Source: Haematobia irritans
Lineage: Eukaryota; Arthropoda; Insecta; Diptera; Muscidae
Length of the DNA stretch: 64,000 nt
Direction: 5' to 3'
NCBI RefSeq assembly: GCF_050003625.1
Contig: NC_134398.1
Location: forward strand, 91,797,913 to 91,861,912
The position numbers and the translations under genes are program-made. Every line of letters begins with the position of its first letter. The first letter of the stretch is position 1. Positions 35,236 to 47,800 of the stretch are shown here, in pieces. The notes beneath the pieces are model-generated. The model was not told the origin of the DNA. It did no database searches and saw only the letters and a program-made list of their open reading frames with translations.

Positions 35236-35579
35236 CCGTGGTGCAATGGTTAGCATGCCCGCCTTGCCTACATAAGGTCGTGGGTTCGATTCCTGCTTCG
35301 ACCGAACACCAAAAGTTTTTCAGCGGTGGATTACCCACCTCAGTAATGCTGGTGACATTTCTGAGGGTTTCAAAGCTTCTCTAAGTGGTTTCACTGCAAT
35401 GTGGAAAGCCGTTCGGACTCGGCTATAAAAAGGAGGTCCCTTGTCATTGAGCTTAACATGGAATCGGGCAGCACTCAGTGATAAGAGAGAAGTTCACCAC
35501 TGTGGTATCACAATGGACTGAATAGTCTAAGTGAGCCTGATACATCGGGCTGCCACCTAACCTAACCTAACCTAACCTA
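35236..35579 (+). mobile_element. tRNA-derived SINE, copy 2
   Basis: Head at 35236-35304: box A GGTGCAATGGTTAGC, box B GGGTTCGATTCC, then CCTGCTTCGACC. Body 'gaacaccaaaagtttttcag' to 'aagagagaagttcaccac', then the tail GGACTGAATAGTCTAAGTGA, GGGCTGCC and (CCTAA)n to 35579. A short ATCTA flanks both ends. The head conserves both polymerase III promoter boxes, so it could be transcribed. Confidence 0.9.
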
Positions 35580-36236
35580 TCTACCTCCCACTTGCGTGAA
35601 TCTGTGCTTTGTGAAGTAAAGTATTTTGTTTTGTTTCATTTTTGTTTATTTTATTGGCTACGGTCCTAGAGCGGAAATGATGGGTTGGAACCTGCCCTGG
35701 GTTGGCGATTAGAGCTAGCTGGTGCCCGAAATCATTTCTTTCAGCCGCACAATAGGTCACCGTAACAATTCCTTCTCTGCGTGTACTTAACAAAATATCT
35801 CCAAAATATTTCCGGCATTTTTGCAATTTTGGTGCAATTCATTGCATAATTCTGTCAATTTTAATTTCAATTTAATTTTTTGTCAATACACCAATAAATT
35901 TGTTGCAGGTCATTGATAGACTCCAACAAACCACATACAAATTTTTTCGTTCAAATTCAAAAATATTTGTTGAGGATTAAACGTAACGTTCAACATATAT
36001 TTTGTACTGTTGGATGCTCAACAAATTACTTACAAATTATGTTATTGAGAACACGAATTATTTGTTGCCTTCTGATGGTAACGATTGCTAACAACTTTTT
36101 TGTAATAATGGTTATTAAAAGTACAAATTAGTTTGTTGCAGGAAAATTAACAAATTTTGTTATTGGTTTTCCAACAAAAGTTATTGGTTCTAAAACTTAT
36201 TATTATCTGTGCAGTGTAATAAAAACATATGTTCAA
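35580..36236. other. Unassigned sequence before the long inverted repeat
   Basis: Has several 'caacaaa' and 'aaattttgttatt' near-repeats but no gene I can support. Note 'ttcaacatgtataaatgat' at the right edge, where the inverted repeat begins. Confidence 0.4.
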
Positions 36237-39200
36237 CATGTATAAATGATATTTATTTCCAATTAAATAATGCTAATGTTCTTTGTTAACTATGCGATTT
36301 TGAAAACAAATTACTTAAATGAATTCTTATTTATTTATTACTTAATTTATTATAATTACAAATTATAATAAACTTATTTATACGGGCACTAGCAACTGGA
36401 GGCTATCGGCCTATATAATTTTTATATTAACGAATTTTTATGTTTACAGGAAGCAATAGTAGCCAGGGATGGAAAATACAATTTTTAAGAAAGTACAAAA
36501 AAGGTATTTTTTTGAGCAAAAAAGTACTTTTCACTAAATTTGAACAAAAATTCCATTGGAAGATTATTGTCAAGAGCTCCTTTAGACTGAATTTGAAAGA
36601 CAATAAAATTTTGTTTGCAACTCCTCAATTGTAAATATTTTTTTAGTTTTATATCCGCTTACAAAGACTGCCGTAGTATTGCAATCACGGTTGCCACAGT
36701 TGTACTTCATGGTACATCATAAATTTTCTGTAGATAAATTAAAGTAAATTTTTGACAAAATTTTCTAATGAAATAAAATTTTAACAAAATTGTTTATAGA
36801 AATAAAATTTTGATAAAATTTTCTATAAAAATAAAATTTTGACAAAATTTTCCAAAAGAAAACAATTTTGACAAAATTTTCTGTAGAAGTAAAATGTTTA
36901 CAAAATTTTCTGATTTATTCTGCAAATGCGCCGACAAAAACTGCATGACGTTAGATAAATTTCCTCATGACTGCCACCTACTGTCGCATTTTCGCTTGAC
37001 AGTTTCGTTCTCTTGTTTTCTTAATACTCTCTGGGTACTACTCGCTGTGCGTTGCCATATATTTTTTTTTGGTTGGCTTCCCCTGTAGGCCTACTAACCA
37101 AAATGTGCACATTGTTGTTGCATTACATGCTTTATCAATGATAATAAAAGCTTATAGAGTACTGGGTACATGAGCTACTATTGCTTCCTGTAAACATAAA
37201 AATTCGTTAATATAAAAATTATATAGGCCGATAGCCTCTAGTTGCTAGCAGGGCTGTGGAGTCGAGCCAATTTTGCTCGACTCCGACTCCAGCATTTTTC
37301 ATCAGCTCGACTCCGACTCCGGAGTCGACTCCGGGTAATATAACTAAATCTCATTTTAATACCACTACTTTGTAGTTCTATTGTGGGGGTACCGTAAGTA
37401 AGTAAGATCGATATAAAGTATCGTTTTTATTTATGTGTGCAAAAAAAGGTCTTAATTTCACATTAGCTGCCAATTGAACTCTTATTTCAAATTTAGGGCA
37501 ATGTTTAATAAATAAAATAATGATATAAATACCCATCATTATATGAGAAGATACCAACAGTATATGTATTTGTGGACCAAAGTTATTGATACTATCTCAA
37601 ATCCTTTAAATTTGTTGCGAGCTATATAAAGGTTTATATTCCCATATGCATCAATTTGAATCTGAATTGATTTAGACAAAATTGTATATACTTCTACAAA
37701 ATCTATGTACTTAAAATTTAAATCTAAATCTAAAATTATGGGACGTAACACAATTTTAACAAAAAATAAAAATGCAAGGAAAGTCTAAAGTCGGGCGGGC
37801 CGGTTATAATATACTCTGCACAACTTTGTATTTAGATCTATATTTTGATAAAATCTCAAATCAGACTTCTACAAAATCTCGGGCAATATTTGGGAAATAT
37901 TTATAATTGTTTAGACAATTTCGCAAAAATGCATTTATGATTCATTCATTGAAAATTTTGAAAATTTGAGTCATTTCTACAAGTTTTCGACTTAGCAGTG
38001 AGTGTCAGTGAGCATACAATTTTGGAAAATAAGTAAAATTTTGGAAGTAGTAAATAAAATATATATTGCAAAATTTTGCAAAATTTTCTACAGAAACAAA
38101 ATTTTGACTAAATTTTCTATAGAAATAAAATTTTGAATAAAATTTTTATAGAAATAAAATTTGGAAAATTTTTTATAGAAATAAAAGTTTAAAAAAATTA
38201 TCAATAGAAATACAATTAAAAAAAAAATTGTGTAACAAACGAAATTTTGCAAAATTTTCTATAGAAATAAAATTTTGCAAAATATTCTATAGAAACAAAA
38301 TTTTGACTAAATTTTCTATAGAAATAAAATTTTGACCAAATTTTATATAGAAAAAAATATTTCTATAGTAATAAAATTTTGAATACATTTTTTATAGCAG
38401 TGAGTATCAGTGAGCATCAGTAAGAAAAAAAAATTGAGAAAATTTGCTAAAGAATTAAAATTTGATATTTTTTTCTTATAGAAATAAAATTTTGAAAAAA
38501 TTATCAATAAAAATACAATTTTAGAAAAATTTTTGTGTAGTAAATAAAATTCTGCAAAATATTCTACAGAAACAAAATTTTGACTAAATTTTCTATACAA
38601 ATAAAATTTTGACCAAATTTTCTAATAAAAAAATCTATTACTATAAAATTTTGACAAAATTTTATATAGAAATAAAATTTTGACTTAAATTTTTATAGAA
38701 ATAAAATTATCAATAGAAATAAAATTTTGCAACATATTCTATAGAAACAAAATTTTGTCTCAATTTTCTATAGAAATAAAATTTTGACTCAATTTTCTAT
38801 AGAAATAAAATTTTGACTAAATTTTCTATAGAAAAAAATATTTCTATAGTAATAAAATGTTGAATAAATTTTTTATAGAAATAAAATTTTGACAAAATTT
38901 GCTATAGAAACAAAATGTTGACAAAACTTTTTATAGAAATAACATTTTGACAAAATTTTCTATAAAAAAAAACAACTTTGAAAATTTTTTTCTGTCAATA
39001 TTCCACATGTTTGTATATGGCCTTAAAATAAAATTTAAAAAATTAATTTCGATTCTTCGAAATATTTCAAATAAATTGATATGGGCATTAAAATGGATCG
39101 ATTCAGCCCATCTGCTAGTCTAACATTCTAGGAAACATAAAAAGATAGCCGTAATTGGAAGTTGATTTTCATTTACTATCATGCTGTACATTGATCGAAT

Positions 39201-39538
39201 GAATAACGAAATGGAAATTAATTTGCATAAAAACTTGCTTAGTTACAAAAATGTGAAGTGTTTTAAAAAATTTGGTTTAGCCGGAGTCGGAGTCGAGCAA
39301 AATTTTTACGACTCCGACTCCAGCAAAATCTTCAGACTCCGACTCCAAGACTCCGACTCCGGCTCCACAGCCCTGGTTGCTAGTGCCCGTATAAATAAGT
39401 TTATTATAATTTGTAATTATAATAAATTAAGTAATAAATAAATAAAAATTCATTTAAGTAATTTGTTTTCAAAATCGCATAGTTAACAAAGAACATGAGC
39501 ATTATTTAATTGGAAATAAATATCATTTATACATGTAT
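36237..39538. repeat. Long inverted repeat, about 230-bp arms
   Basis: The left arm 36237-36462 is matched, reversed, by 37172-37248 plus 39384-39538 once the hAT-type element is removed. Arms read 'tataaatgatatttatttcc' outermost to 'tgtttacaggaagcaatagt' innermost and are nearly identical. The spacer, 36463-37171, starts 'gccagggatggaaaatac' and has a few 'gacaaaattttctat' units but no coding frame I recognise. Foldback-type elements have such arms; the class is not certain. Confidence 0.75.
37249..39375. mobile_element. hAT-type element, CAGGGCTGTGGAGTCG ends
   Basis: A 2,127-bp insert with termini CAGGGCTGTGGAGTCG and, reversed at the right, CAGGGCTGTGGAGCCG, and a perfect 8-bp duplication GTTGCTAG (37241-37248 and 39376-39383). 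The other arm of the inverted repeat gives the empty site ('cagttgctagtgccc' reversed, about 36381-36396). Subterminal regions are runs of 'gactccgactcc'. The middle holds a family B fragment (37770-38050) and about 25 copies of the 'ttttctatagaaataaaa' unit (38080-38990); no hAT transposase is visible, so it is non-autonomous. Confidence 0.85.
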
Positions 39539-39540
39539 AC

Positions 39541-39678
39541 ATTTTGTTGTAATATTTCTTGATGCCGAACAATGAAGACATATTTCTAAACTGGACTACT
39601 TCAATAATTTAGATTGCATTTGTTTTATATAAATCACCTTTTGCTCCAGTTTCGTTAACGACATATTTTTTACATATG
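39541..39678. other. Unassigned spacer
   Basis: Lies between the right arm and the protease pseudogene; nothing recognisable. Confidence 0.4.
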
Positions 39679-40122
39679 TTACCTTTTGACGTACTGCAAA
39701 ATAAATATACCGCAGTCAAAGTTATCGTGCTGTTTATCGGCATTTAATTTTACAACTCTCCACCTCTCATCCTTAAGCTCAGATAACTCTTTTAAATAAT
39801 AATTTTCAAAAGTTTCTATTTTTTCTGCTTCTTTGGGTCAAGGCAGCAAATTTCCTTTTTTCCACATTTACTATTACAAGATAAAAATGATTGTAAAGTA
39901 ATTGCGGTATTAATAACGATGTTGTACAATTATTCATTGCGTCCTGTAGTATAAGACGGTTACTGAAACAATAATTATCTATTTGAACGGGAACTCCTTT
40001 AAAACTTGAATTATTTTCTTTGAGAATTACTGCGAGACCAGCATTAACAACATTATTTCGTAGCCACAGTTGTAGTTGCAATGTTTCCAATTCAAACAAT
40101 GAAATGGCGTAATTTCCATCAG
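39679..40122 (-). pseudogene. C48 (Ulp1-like) cysteine protease domain, broken
   Basis: On the minus strand: WLRNNVVNAGLAVILKENNS, VPVQIDNYCFSNRLILQDAM, LLYNHFYLVIVNVEKRK with the candidate catalytic histidine, a one-base shift into CLDPKKQKK with the candidate aspartate, a second shift into IETFENYYLKELSELKDERW, then LNADKQHDNFDCGIFILQYV with the oxyanion glutamine and the catalytic cysteine (QxxxxxDCG), KR and a stop at 39679. H, D, Q and C in this order are the signature of clan CE proteases (SUMO/Ulp1 type), which are often carried by DNA transposons. Two frameshifts show it is dead. The N-terminal end is cut by the next element at 40123. Confidence 0.7.
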
Positions 40123-40123
40123 G

Positions 40124-40935
40124 GCTGTGGAGCCGGAGTCGGAGTCTGAAGATTTTGCTGGAGTCGCAGTCGGAGTCGTAAATATTTTGCTCGACTCCGA
40201 CTGAACTAAATTTTTTAAAACACTTTACATTTTTGTAACTAAGCAACTTTTTACAAAAAATAGTTTCCATTGCGTTATTCATTCGATCAATGTACAGCAT
40301 GATTGTAAATGAAAATCAACTTCTTTTCTTCTTCTCTTCTTTTTATATTTCCTAGAATGCTAGACTAGCAGATGGGCTGGATCGATCCATTTTAATGCCC
40401 ATATCAATTTATTTGAAATATTTCGAACAATCGATATTATTTTTATTTTAATTTTATTTTAAGGCCATATACATATGTGGAATATTGACTGAAAATTTTT
40501 TCAAAGTTGTTTTTTATAGAAAATTTTGTCAATTTTGTCTATAAAAAGTTTTGTCAAAATTGTATTTCTATAGCAAATTTTATCAAAATTTTATTTCTAT
40601 AAAAAATTTATTCAAAATGTTATTACTATAGAAATATTTTTTTCTATAGAAAATTTAGTCAAAATTTTGTTTCTATAGAATATTTTGCAAAATTTTATTT
40701 CTATAGAAAATTTTGCAAAATTTTGTTTGCTACACAATATTTTTTAATTGTATTTCTATTGATAATTTTTTCAAACTTTTATTTCTATATTTTGCCAAAT
40801 TTTATTTCTATAAAAATTTTATTCAAAATTTTATTCTATATATTTGGTCAAAATTTAATTTCTATAGAAAATTTTGCCAAAATTTTATTTCTATGGAAAA
40901 TTTAGTCAAAATTTTGTTTCTGTAGAAACAAAGTC
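40124..40935. mobile_element. hAT-type element of the CAGGGCTGTGGAG family, partial, reversed
   Basis: Begins CAGGGCTGTGGAGCCGGAGT at 40124, the mirror of the right end at 39375, and continues with the reverse of 39000-39350 and of the 'ttttctatagaaataaaa' array. It ends by about 40935 in family B sequence; the other terminus is missing. It truncates the protease pseudogene at its left. Confidence 0.75.
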
Positions 40936-40977
40936 TAGGTCGCACTTTTAGTCCAGTCGACTTCAAATGTGGCACAA

Positions 40978-41214
<237 letters not shown>

Positions 41215-42391
41215 TCCCGATATGGACTTATATGGCCCCAGAAGCCAGAGATTTACCCTAATTTGCTTAAAATTTTGCACAAGAAGAACAATTAGTACTA
41301 TAGTCAAGTGTGCCAAATTTTATTGAAATCGGTTCAGATTTAGATATAGTTCCCATATATCTTCCGCCCGATATGGATTAATACGATCTTAGAAGCCAGA
41401 GTTTTACCCCAATTTGGTTGAAAACTTGCACAGGGAGTAGAAATAGCATTGTTGCTATGCGTGCCAAATTTGATTGAAATCGGCTTATATTTAGATATAG
41501 CTCCCATATATATATGTTTTTCTGATTTCGACAAAAATGGTCAAAATACAAACATTTTCCTTGTAAAATGACTTTAATTTTCCTTAACTTCGAATACATA
41601 TATATCAAGCGATAAATCATAAATAAACTTTTGCGAAGTTTCCTTAAAATTGCTTCAGATTTAAATGTTTCCCATATTTATACACTTCACCACTACTGTG
41701 GTACAGGGTATAATAAGTTTGTGCATTTATATGTAACGCCAAGAAGGAGTAATCATAGACCAACATTTTAGTATACGGATCGGCTTAGAATTAAAATCTG
41801 AGTCGATTTAGCGATGTCCGTCTGTCTGTCTGTTGATGTATTTTTGTGTGCAAAGTACAGCTCACAGTTTTAGTCCGATTGTCCTAAAATTTGGTATAGG
41901 GTCCTGTTTCGGCTCAAAGACGATCCCTATTGATTTTGGAATTGATTGATTTTGATTTTCACCGATCTGGTCATAATTGGCGTGTATATCAACCGATCTT
42001 CCTCAAATTCCGTACATCCGAATATTTTATGAGTCTCGAAAAACTTGCAAAATATCAGCCAAATCGGTTCATATTTAGATATAGCTCCCATATATAGCTT
42101 TCGCCCAATTTACGCTCATTTGCCCACAGAGGCCAATTTTTTGCTCCGATGTAGTTGAAATTTTGCATAGGGAGTAGAATTAGCATTGTAACTATGCGTG
42201 TCAAATTTGGTTGAAATCGGTTCAGATTTGGTATTATCTCCCATATATAGCTTTCGCCCGATTTACACTCATATGACCACAGAGGCCAATTTTTAACTCC
42301 GATTTAGTTGAAATTTTGCACAGGGAGTAGAATTAGCATTGTAGCTATGCGTTCCAAATTTGGTTGACATCGGTTCAGATTTAGATATAGC

Positions 42392-42556
<165 letters not shown>

Positions 42557-42745
42557 TTTTGTAAAAGTCTATCAAATTCTGTCCAAATCGAATGATATTT
42601 AAATGTATGTATTTGGGACAAACCTTTATATATAGCACCCAACACATTTGACGGATGTGATATGGTATCGAAAATTTAGATCTACAAAGTGGTGCAGGGT
42701 ATAATATAGTCGGCCCCGCCCGACTTTAGATTTTCCTTACTTGTT

Positions 42746-43745
42746 TTTACACCAAAATGTTCGTATTGATGTCAGCTATCATGTTCCTATATTCAAATTT
42801 TCTAGGTTTTTAATATGTGGACACCAGGCGTTGGTTAGTGTCCTGGCCACCAGTTTCAACACTTAAATATAGAATTTGACTAGGAACCGAGCTGATTTGG
42901 AACATACGTTATACCTCAAAATATTCGTATCATGTTCCTTTGTCCAAATTTTCTAGGTTTTTAATATGTGGACACTAAGCTGGATTTAGTGTCCTGGTCA
43001 TCTAATTCCGATGGAAACCTTCAATGGGTGAACCCCGGAACAAGTTTTTTGAAAACATTTTTACTGGAAATTATGCCTAATGTGATTTCCTAACATTTGG
43101 AGAGGTTTCCCTTTCAAAAAATGTACAGGTAGTCAGCGGTCGCTGGGGTTTTTTGTCCTGCCCTCCAGTTGATGGAATTAAAATCTGGAATTTGCCAAGG
43201 AACCGATCTGATGTTCGTATTGATGTCAGCTTTCATGTTCATTTGTCCAAATTTTCTAGGTTTGTTAATATGTGGACACCAGGCGTTGGTTAGTGTCCTG
43301 ACCACCAGTTTCAACACTGAAATCTGGAATTTGACTGGGAAGCGAGCTGATTTGGAACATGTGTGATACCTCAAAATGTTCGTATTGATGTCAGCTATCA
43401 TGTTTCTTCGTCCAAATTTTCTAGGTTTTTAGTATGTGACCTCCAGGCTGGATTTAGTGTCCTAAACTTCGAGTTGCACATAGAAATCATTGATTTCTGA
43501 AGCAAGCTAAGTGATTTGGACAATGAATCATACTTTAAATTGTAGCTAAAGAATTAGTCTACATGTTTAGAACTTCCTAAGCATTAGTAATTGGACAGGT
43601 TTCGTATATTTTTGTCCAGGAATCTCGTTCTCCATTGAAATTTCAGCTCCGAACAGTTGATAAGAAGGTACTTTTTCAGTTTTTGCCGTCTCTGTGTCAC
43701 CCTGTGAACAGACTAATTTTTTGTTACTAGCGACGTCGCTAACTT
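42746..43745 (-). repeat. Repeat D, copy 2, reversed
   Basis: Mirrors 17798-18685 with additional modules: 'caccaggcgttggttagtgt', 'gatgtcagctatcatgttc' and 'ccaaattttctaggtttt' recur. It ends with the palindrome TAGCGACGTCGCTA (43728-43741) and 'acttcacggagg', which is the uninterrupted target of LINE copy 1. Confidence 0.65.
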
Positions 43746-43755
43746 CACGGAGGTC

Positions 43756-44217
43756 TTATACGGTGTTCTCACCAAGCATGTTTTGGGGTTTGAAATGTTT
43801 TCCTTTTATAAGCACTTCAAAACGAGTCGTTTTCGCCATACTAAAAAACAAGTTCAAAACACAAGTTTTCCTCCAAAACACGTCAATTTTAGAATGTGAA
43901 CCCACATAATTTGGAATATACCCCGAATAACATACATTATTCAAAATATATGTCAAAATATTGATATAAGTTTCATAGAAAAAAAAAAGAATAAACAAAG
44001 GCTTTTAAGAACATGGACATGTGAAAATAACATAAAAAATTGTTTCCCTTTGCGCTCGCGGTAATTATTTGGACATTGGTTGCATATATGTGAATTTCGA
44101 GTAAATGTGAATTTCTAGTTTCCATGGTAACTGTCAAACTAAAACATCTCAACCCGGTGTGAACGGTGAAATGTTTTGGAAAAACGAATGAGGAAAACGA
44201 GTCGGTGGGAACATAGC
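43756..44217. mobile_element. Candidate MITE
   Basis: Ends 'ggtgttctcaccaagc' and, reversed, 'atgttcccaccgactc' are imperfectly inverted. The interior is AT-rich, non-coding. No clean target duplication was seen. Confidence 0.3.
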
Positions 44218-44438
44218 ATTAATGGTCGTAGATTCTTTTAGCCAGTGTTGCCAACTCCCCAAGGCAAAAAACAACAAAAATATATTATAAATTCTAACAT
44301 ACCACTTCCGACCACCAATTAAATGCTCTACTAAAAAACGCTCGGAAGATGTACGAGTATAACAGAACTTTTGTGTATTTGAATTTGTAATTTTATGAAG
44401 TTATGAACCGCTATTCCCGTATACTCCTTGATCAGTTT
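44218..44438. other. Short LTR-like scrap and unassigned sequence
   Basis: 'taatggtcgtagattctttt' matches a piece of the LTR at 47288-47310 and 59880-59900. The rest is unassigned. Confidence 0.35.
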
Positions 44439-44450
44439 TAATGCTTTCAT

Positions 44451-44790
44451 GGGAGTCACCGTGGTGCAATGGTTAGCATGCCCGCATTGCATACACAAGG
44501 TCGTGGGTTCGATTCCTGCTTCGACCGAACACCAAAAAGTTTTTCAGCGGTGGATTATCCTACCTCACTAATGCTGGTGACATTTCTGAGGGTTTCAAAG
44601 CTTCTCTAAGTGGTTTCAGTGCAATTTGGAACCGTTCGGACTCGGCTATAAAAAGAAGGTCCCTTGTCATTGAACTTAACATGGAATCGGGCAGTACTCT
44701 GTGATAAGAGAGAAGTTCAGCAATGTGGTATTACGATGGACTGAATAGTCTAAGTGAGCCTGATACATCGGGCTGCCACCTAACCTAACC
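44451..44790 (+). mobile_element. tRNA-derived SINE, copy 3
   Basis: A 340-bp copy with head GGTGCAATGGTTAGC and GGGTTCGATTCC, body and (CCTAA)n tail. It is flanked by a 12-bp duplication, TAATGCTTTCAT (44439-44450) and TAATACTTTCAT (44791-44802), one mismatch. Such long duplications are typical of insertion by LINE machinery. Confidence 0.9.
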
Positions 44791-44802
44791 TAATACTTTC
44801 AT

Positions 44803-45077
44803 CCAATTCATTTTGATAAGGAATGTCTTTCAACTTTCAAAACATTAATATATGGAAGGAGTCTATTGCTTATTTCAGTTGTGCGTGCTTTTGTAAATTT
44901 CATACAAACGTTTTTAATGACATCTTTATCAAGTTCAAAAATTCCCTAGACTTTTCTACAGAATGCCCTAAATAATTAATTAAAAAATAATCAATACCAC
45001 CTTCATAACAATCAAATTCTATATTTGGCAATAAAGTTGAGTTTTTTAAGCTCTTGAAAGTCTATCCAAATTTGTTT
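44803..45077. other. Unassigned spacer
   Basis: AT-rich; no feature supported. Confidence 0.4.
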
Positions 45078-46338
45078 ATACCATCCACCATAGAATGGGG
45101 GTATATTAACTTTGTCATTCAGTTTGTAACACATATTGCTCTAAGACCCCATAAAGTATATATATTCTGGGTCGTGGTGAAATTCTGAGTCGATCTGAGC
45201 ATGTCCGTCCGTCCGTTTGTTGAAATCACGCTAACTTCCGAACGAAACAAGCTATCAACTTGAAACTTGGCACTAGTAGTTGTTATTGATGTAGGTCGGA
45301 TGGTATTGCAAATGGGCCATATCGGTCCACTTTTAGGTATAGCCCCAATATAAAGGGACCCTCAGATTTGGCTTGCGGAGCCTCTAACAGAAGCACATTT
45401 CATCCGATCCGGCTGAAATTTGGTACATGGTGTTAGTATATAGTCTCTAATGACCATCAAAAATTGGTCCCCATCGGTCCATAATTATATATAGCCCCCA
45501 TATAAACCGATCCCTCGATTTGGCTTGCGGGACATCTGAGAGAAGCAAATTTCATCCGATCCGGTTGAAATTTGGTACATAGTGTTGGTGTATGGTCTCT
45601 AACACCAATGCAAAAATTGGTCGAAATCGGTCCATAATTATATATAGCCCCCATATAAACTGATCCTCAGATTTGACCTCCGGAGCCCCTTGGAAGAGCA
45701 AAATTTATCCGATTCGGTTGAAATTTTGTACGTGATGTTAGTATACGGTTATCCAACAACCATGCAGGAATTGGTTATCAGTCCATAATTATATATAGCC
45801 CCCATATTAACCGATCCCCAGATTTGACCCCGGGTGCCTTTCAGAGAAGCAAAATTCATCCGATCTGGTTGAAATTTGGTACGTGGTGGTAGTATATGAT
45901 ATTTAACAAGCATGCCAAAAGTGCTCCATATCAGTCCATAGTCATGTATAGCCCCCATATAAACCGATCCCGAGATTTGGTTTTGGAGCCCCTTGGAGGA
46001 GCAAAATTCATCCGAGTCAGTCGAGATTTGGTTCATTGTGCTAGTTTATGGCCGTTAACAACCATACCTTACTAGGTCCATATCGGTCTATAGTTATATA
46101 TAGACCTCAGATAAATCGATCCCCAATCACACAAAAATTGGTCCCATATTTCAATTCTGTCTCTCTACGTACCGTGAAAAAATTCATATCGATTCGTAAT
46201 TATTTGTAGACTTACCTATACATACCTATATACCTATTTTTGTCTAATATATACAACGTATGGACTAACTAACAACTTTCGTAGAAGTTTCTACGCAAAC
46301 CATGGTGGAGGGTAAATAAGATTCGGCCTCTAGTCTTA
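45078..46338 (-). repeat. Family A dispersed repeat, copy 3, reversed
   Basis: Reverse of the family A layout: TACCATCCACCATAGAATGG, 'gaccccataaagtatatata', GTCCGTCCGT (45204-45213), about five units of about 153 bp (45290-46130), then 'tacgcaaaccatggtggagg' at the right. The 29-31 bp array is absent from this copy, and the hairpin end is truncated. Confidence 0.7.
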
Positions 46339-46389
46339 TGACGATTTGTCAGGAATGAATCTAAATCGGACCATTTAGGAAAAACCGTC

Positions 46390-47800
46390 TTATCGGAATG
46401 GGGTTTGCTCCCACAAGGTGAGAGTAGAATTTGGAAGACGGTTTGAACATATAAATGTAAAGATAGGGTACCATGTGTCGACCTGTATGTCGTACTGTTT
46501 CAGAATTGACATAATGGTATTCATATCCCTTTGTAGTCGTTTCAGGGCAGCGCCAGATTCTGTTGCAGTGGCTGGGAGACCAAACAAGCTCTTAAGTTGA
46601 ATGTTCACAAGGACCCGCTTGGTTTCGTAACGCGCAGAAAGACTTCTCCAAGCGATCTCAAGGTTACCATTAGTACGGCGCAATTTGCCAACAATATCAT
46701 GAGGTTCCCCCTGTGTCCGTTGATTGAGATGGAACAATTTATCCACGGAGCTCAACCTAGGATTATTCAAGCAAACTGCTGTGAATATATCCCTAAACGT
46801 GGGCCATGGCGGTAATTTAAACCCGGACGGAGCCCCTGATACCATAATGTTTTCAATCACATTCGAAGAAATAGGCTGCTGGCCTGGATTCCTCATTGGT
46901 GCAGACAAATCGGATAAAAGCTCACATAATCGGACCTTACACCGACAATAAGATATTGTTACGAATTTGATAATTATAGATATAAGTTTATTTAAATTAG
47001 TTTCCGTTAATTTAAAATTTCAAATTGTAACGATAAAATTTCGCTATCACTTGTTGGAATCATCTATTCATTTTCTAGTATTTTCCTGAATTTCTTTTAT
47101 GTTCTTTTGTTTGCTTACCGAAATGTTAGTTCTTACTCTCTCATAGAATATCAACCCCTTTGCTTTGTTATTCTGCATTCTCATTTCATCTCCTTGTCTA
47201 TTGTCATTATTGTTGTTGTTGTAGTAATGCGAGCATATATCTATGTGAGTGTGTATGTGTTTGGCAGCCACCAGATGAACAACTTAATGGTCGTAGATCC
47301 TTCTAGCATTGTCTAAGAATGTTCTGGAGTTGCCAGAATATTGTAGTGCTACCAGAATGTTCTAGTATTGCCACACCGTCATATATAAAAGCGCTCGCAT
47401 GCTGCTAACGAGTCAGTCTTAATTAAAGCGTCAAACGAATAACTTCAGTGTGAACGAATTGTAAAGTGTGAAGTCATAGTAAATAAATTGTAGATTGTCG
47501 TTATTTAAAAGAACTGTGTTTGAATTGTCGGGTAATTAAAACCGCCTAAATATAAAAACGTAACAATATATAGGTACTTTGAAATTTACCCTTAACTGTT
47601 TCCAATTCGGACGGAATTCCTTTGTCGCCATCTTTGTCATCATGTTCCTCCTCACCTTCGGCCTCGATGTCCTGAAGTCATTTATCATTGCAGAGTTTGA
47701 GCTCTCCCCACAATCCCTTCAATTCCTGTAGATGTGCCTCGAGAAGTAGGGATGACGACAAAGGGCATTCTTATCATTAAGGTTGGCTTCAAATTCCACT
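46390..47800 (-). pseudogene. BEL/Pao gag, split by a solo LTR
   Basis: On the minus strand, from about 47800: LVEFEANLND-like start, HLQELKGLWGELKLCNDK, stop, LQDIEAEGEEEHDDKDGDKG, then SELETVKGKFQSTY, where the LTR (46957-47565) is inserted, then CRCKVRLCELLSDLSAPMRN, LPPWPTFRDIFTAVCLNN, RLSSVDKLFHLNQRTQGEPH, LEIAWRSLSARYETKRVLVN, LKSLFGLPATATESGAALKR and VDTWYPIFTFICSNRLPNST. These match the order of the DUF1759-type gag domain of BEL/Pao elements. There is at least one stop and a frameshift near the insertion. The 3' part is lost at the family A repeat (46338). No BEL pol was found. Confidence 0.75.
46957..47565 (+). mobile_element. Solo LTR, 609 bp
   Basis: Starts TGTTACG and ends CGTAACA, a 7-bp inverted pair with canonical TG/CA ends. 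ATAT flanks both sides (46953-46956 and 47566-47569), a 4-bp duplication preferred by 17.6-like gypsy elements. A TATA motif 'atatataaaagcgctcgc' at about 47380, a likely transcript start near 47405-47425 and 'taaataaattgtag' polyadenylation region near 47482 set the plus orientation. No internal region remains, which is the usual outcome of LTR-LTR recombination. A second, truncated copy is at 58339. Confidence 0.85.

Noticed and set aside
36463..37171. hAT element starting CAGGGATGG in the spacer of the inverted repeat
   Set aside because: No matching right terminus or 8-bp duplication was found.
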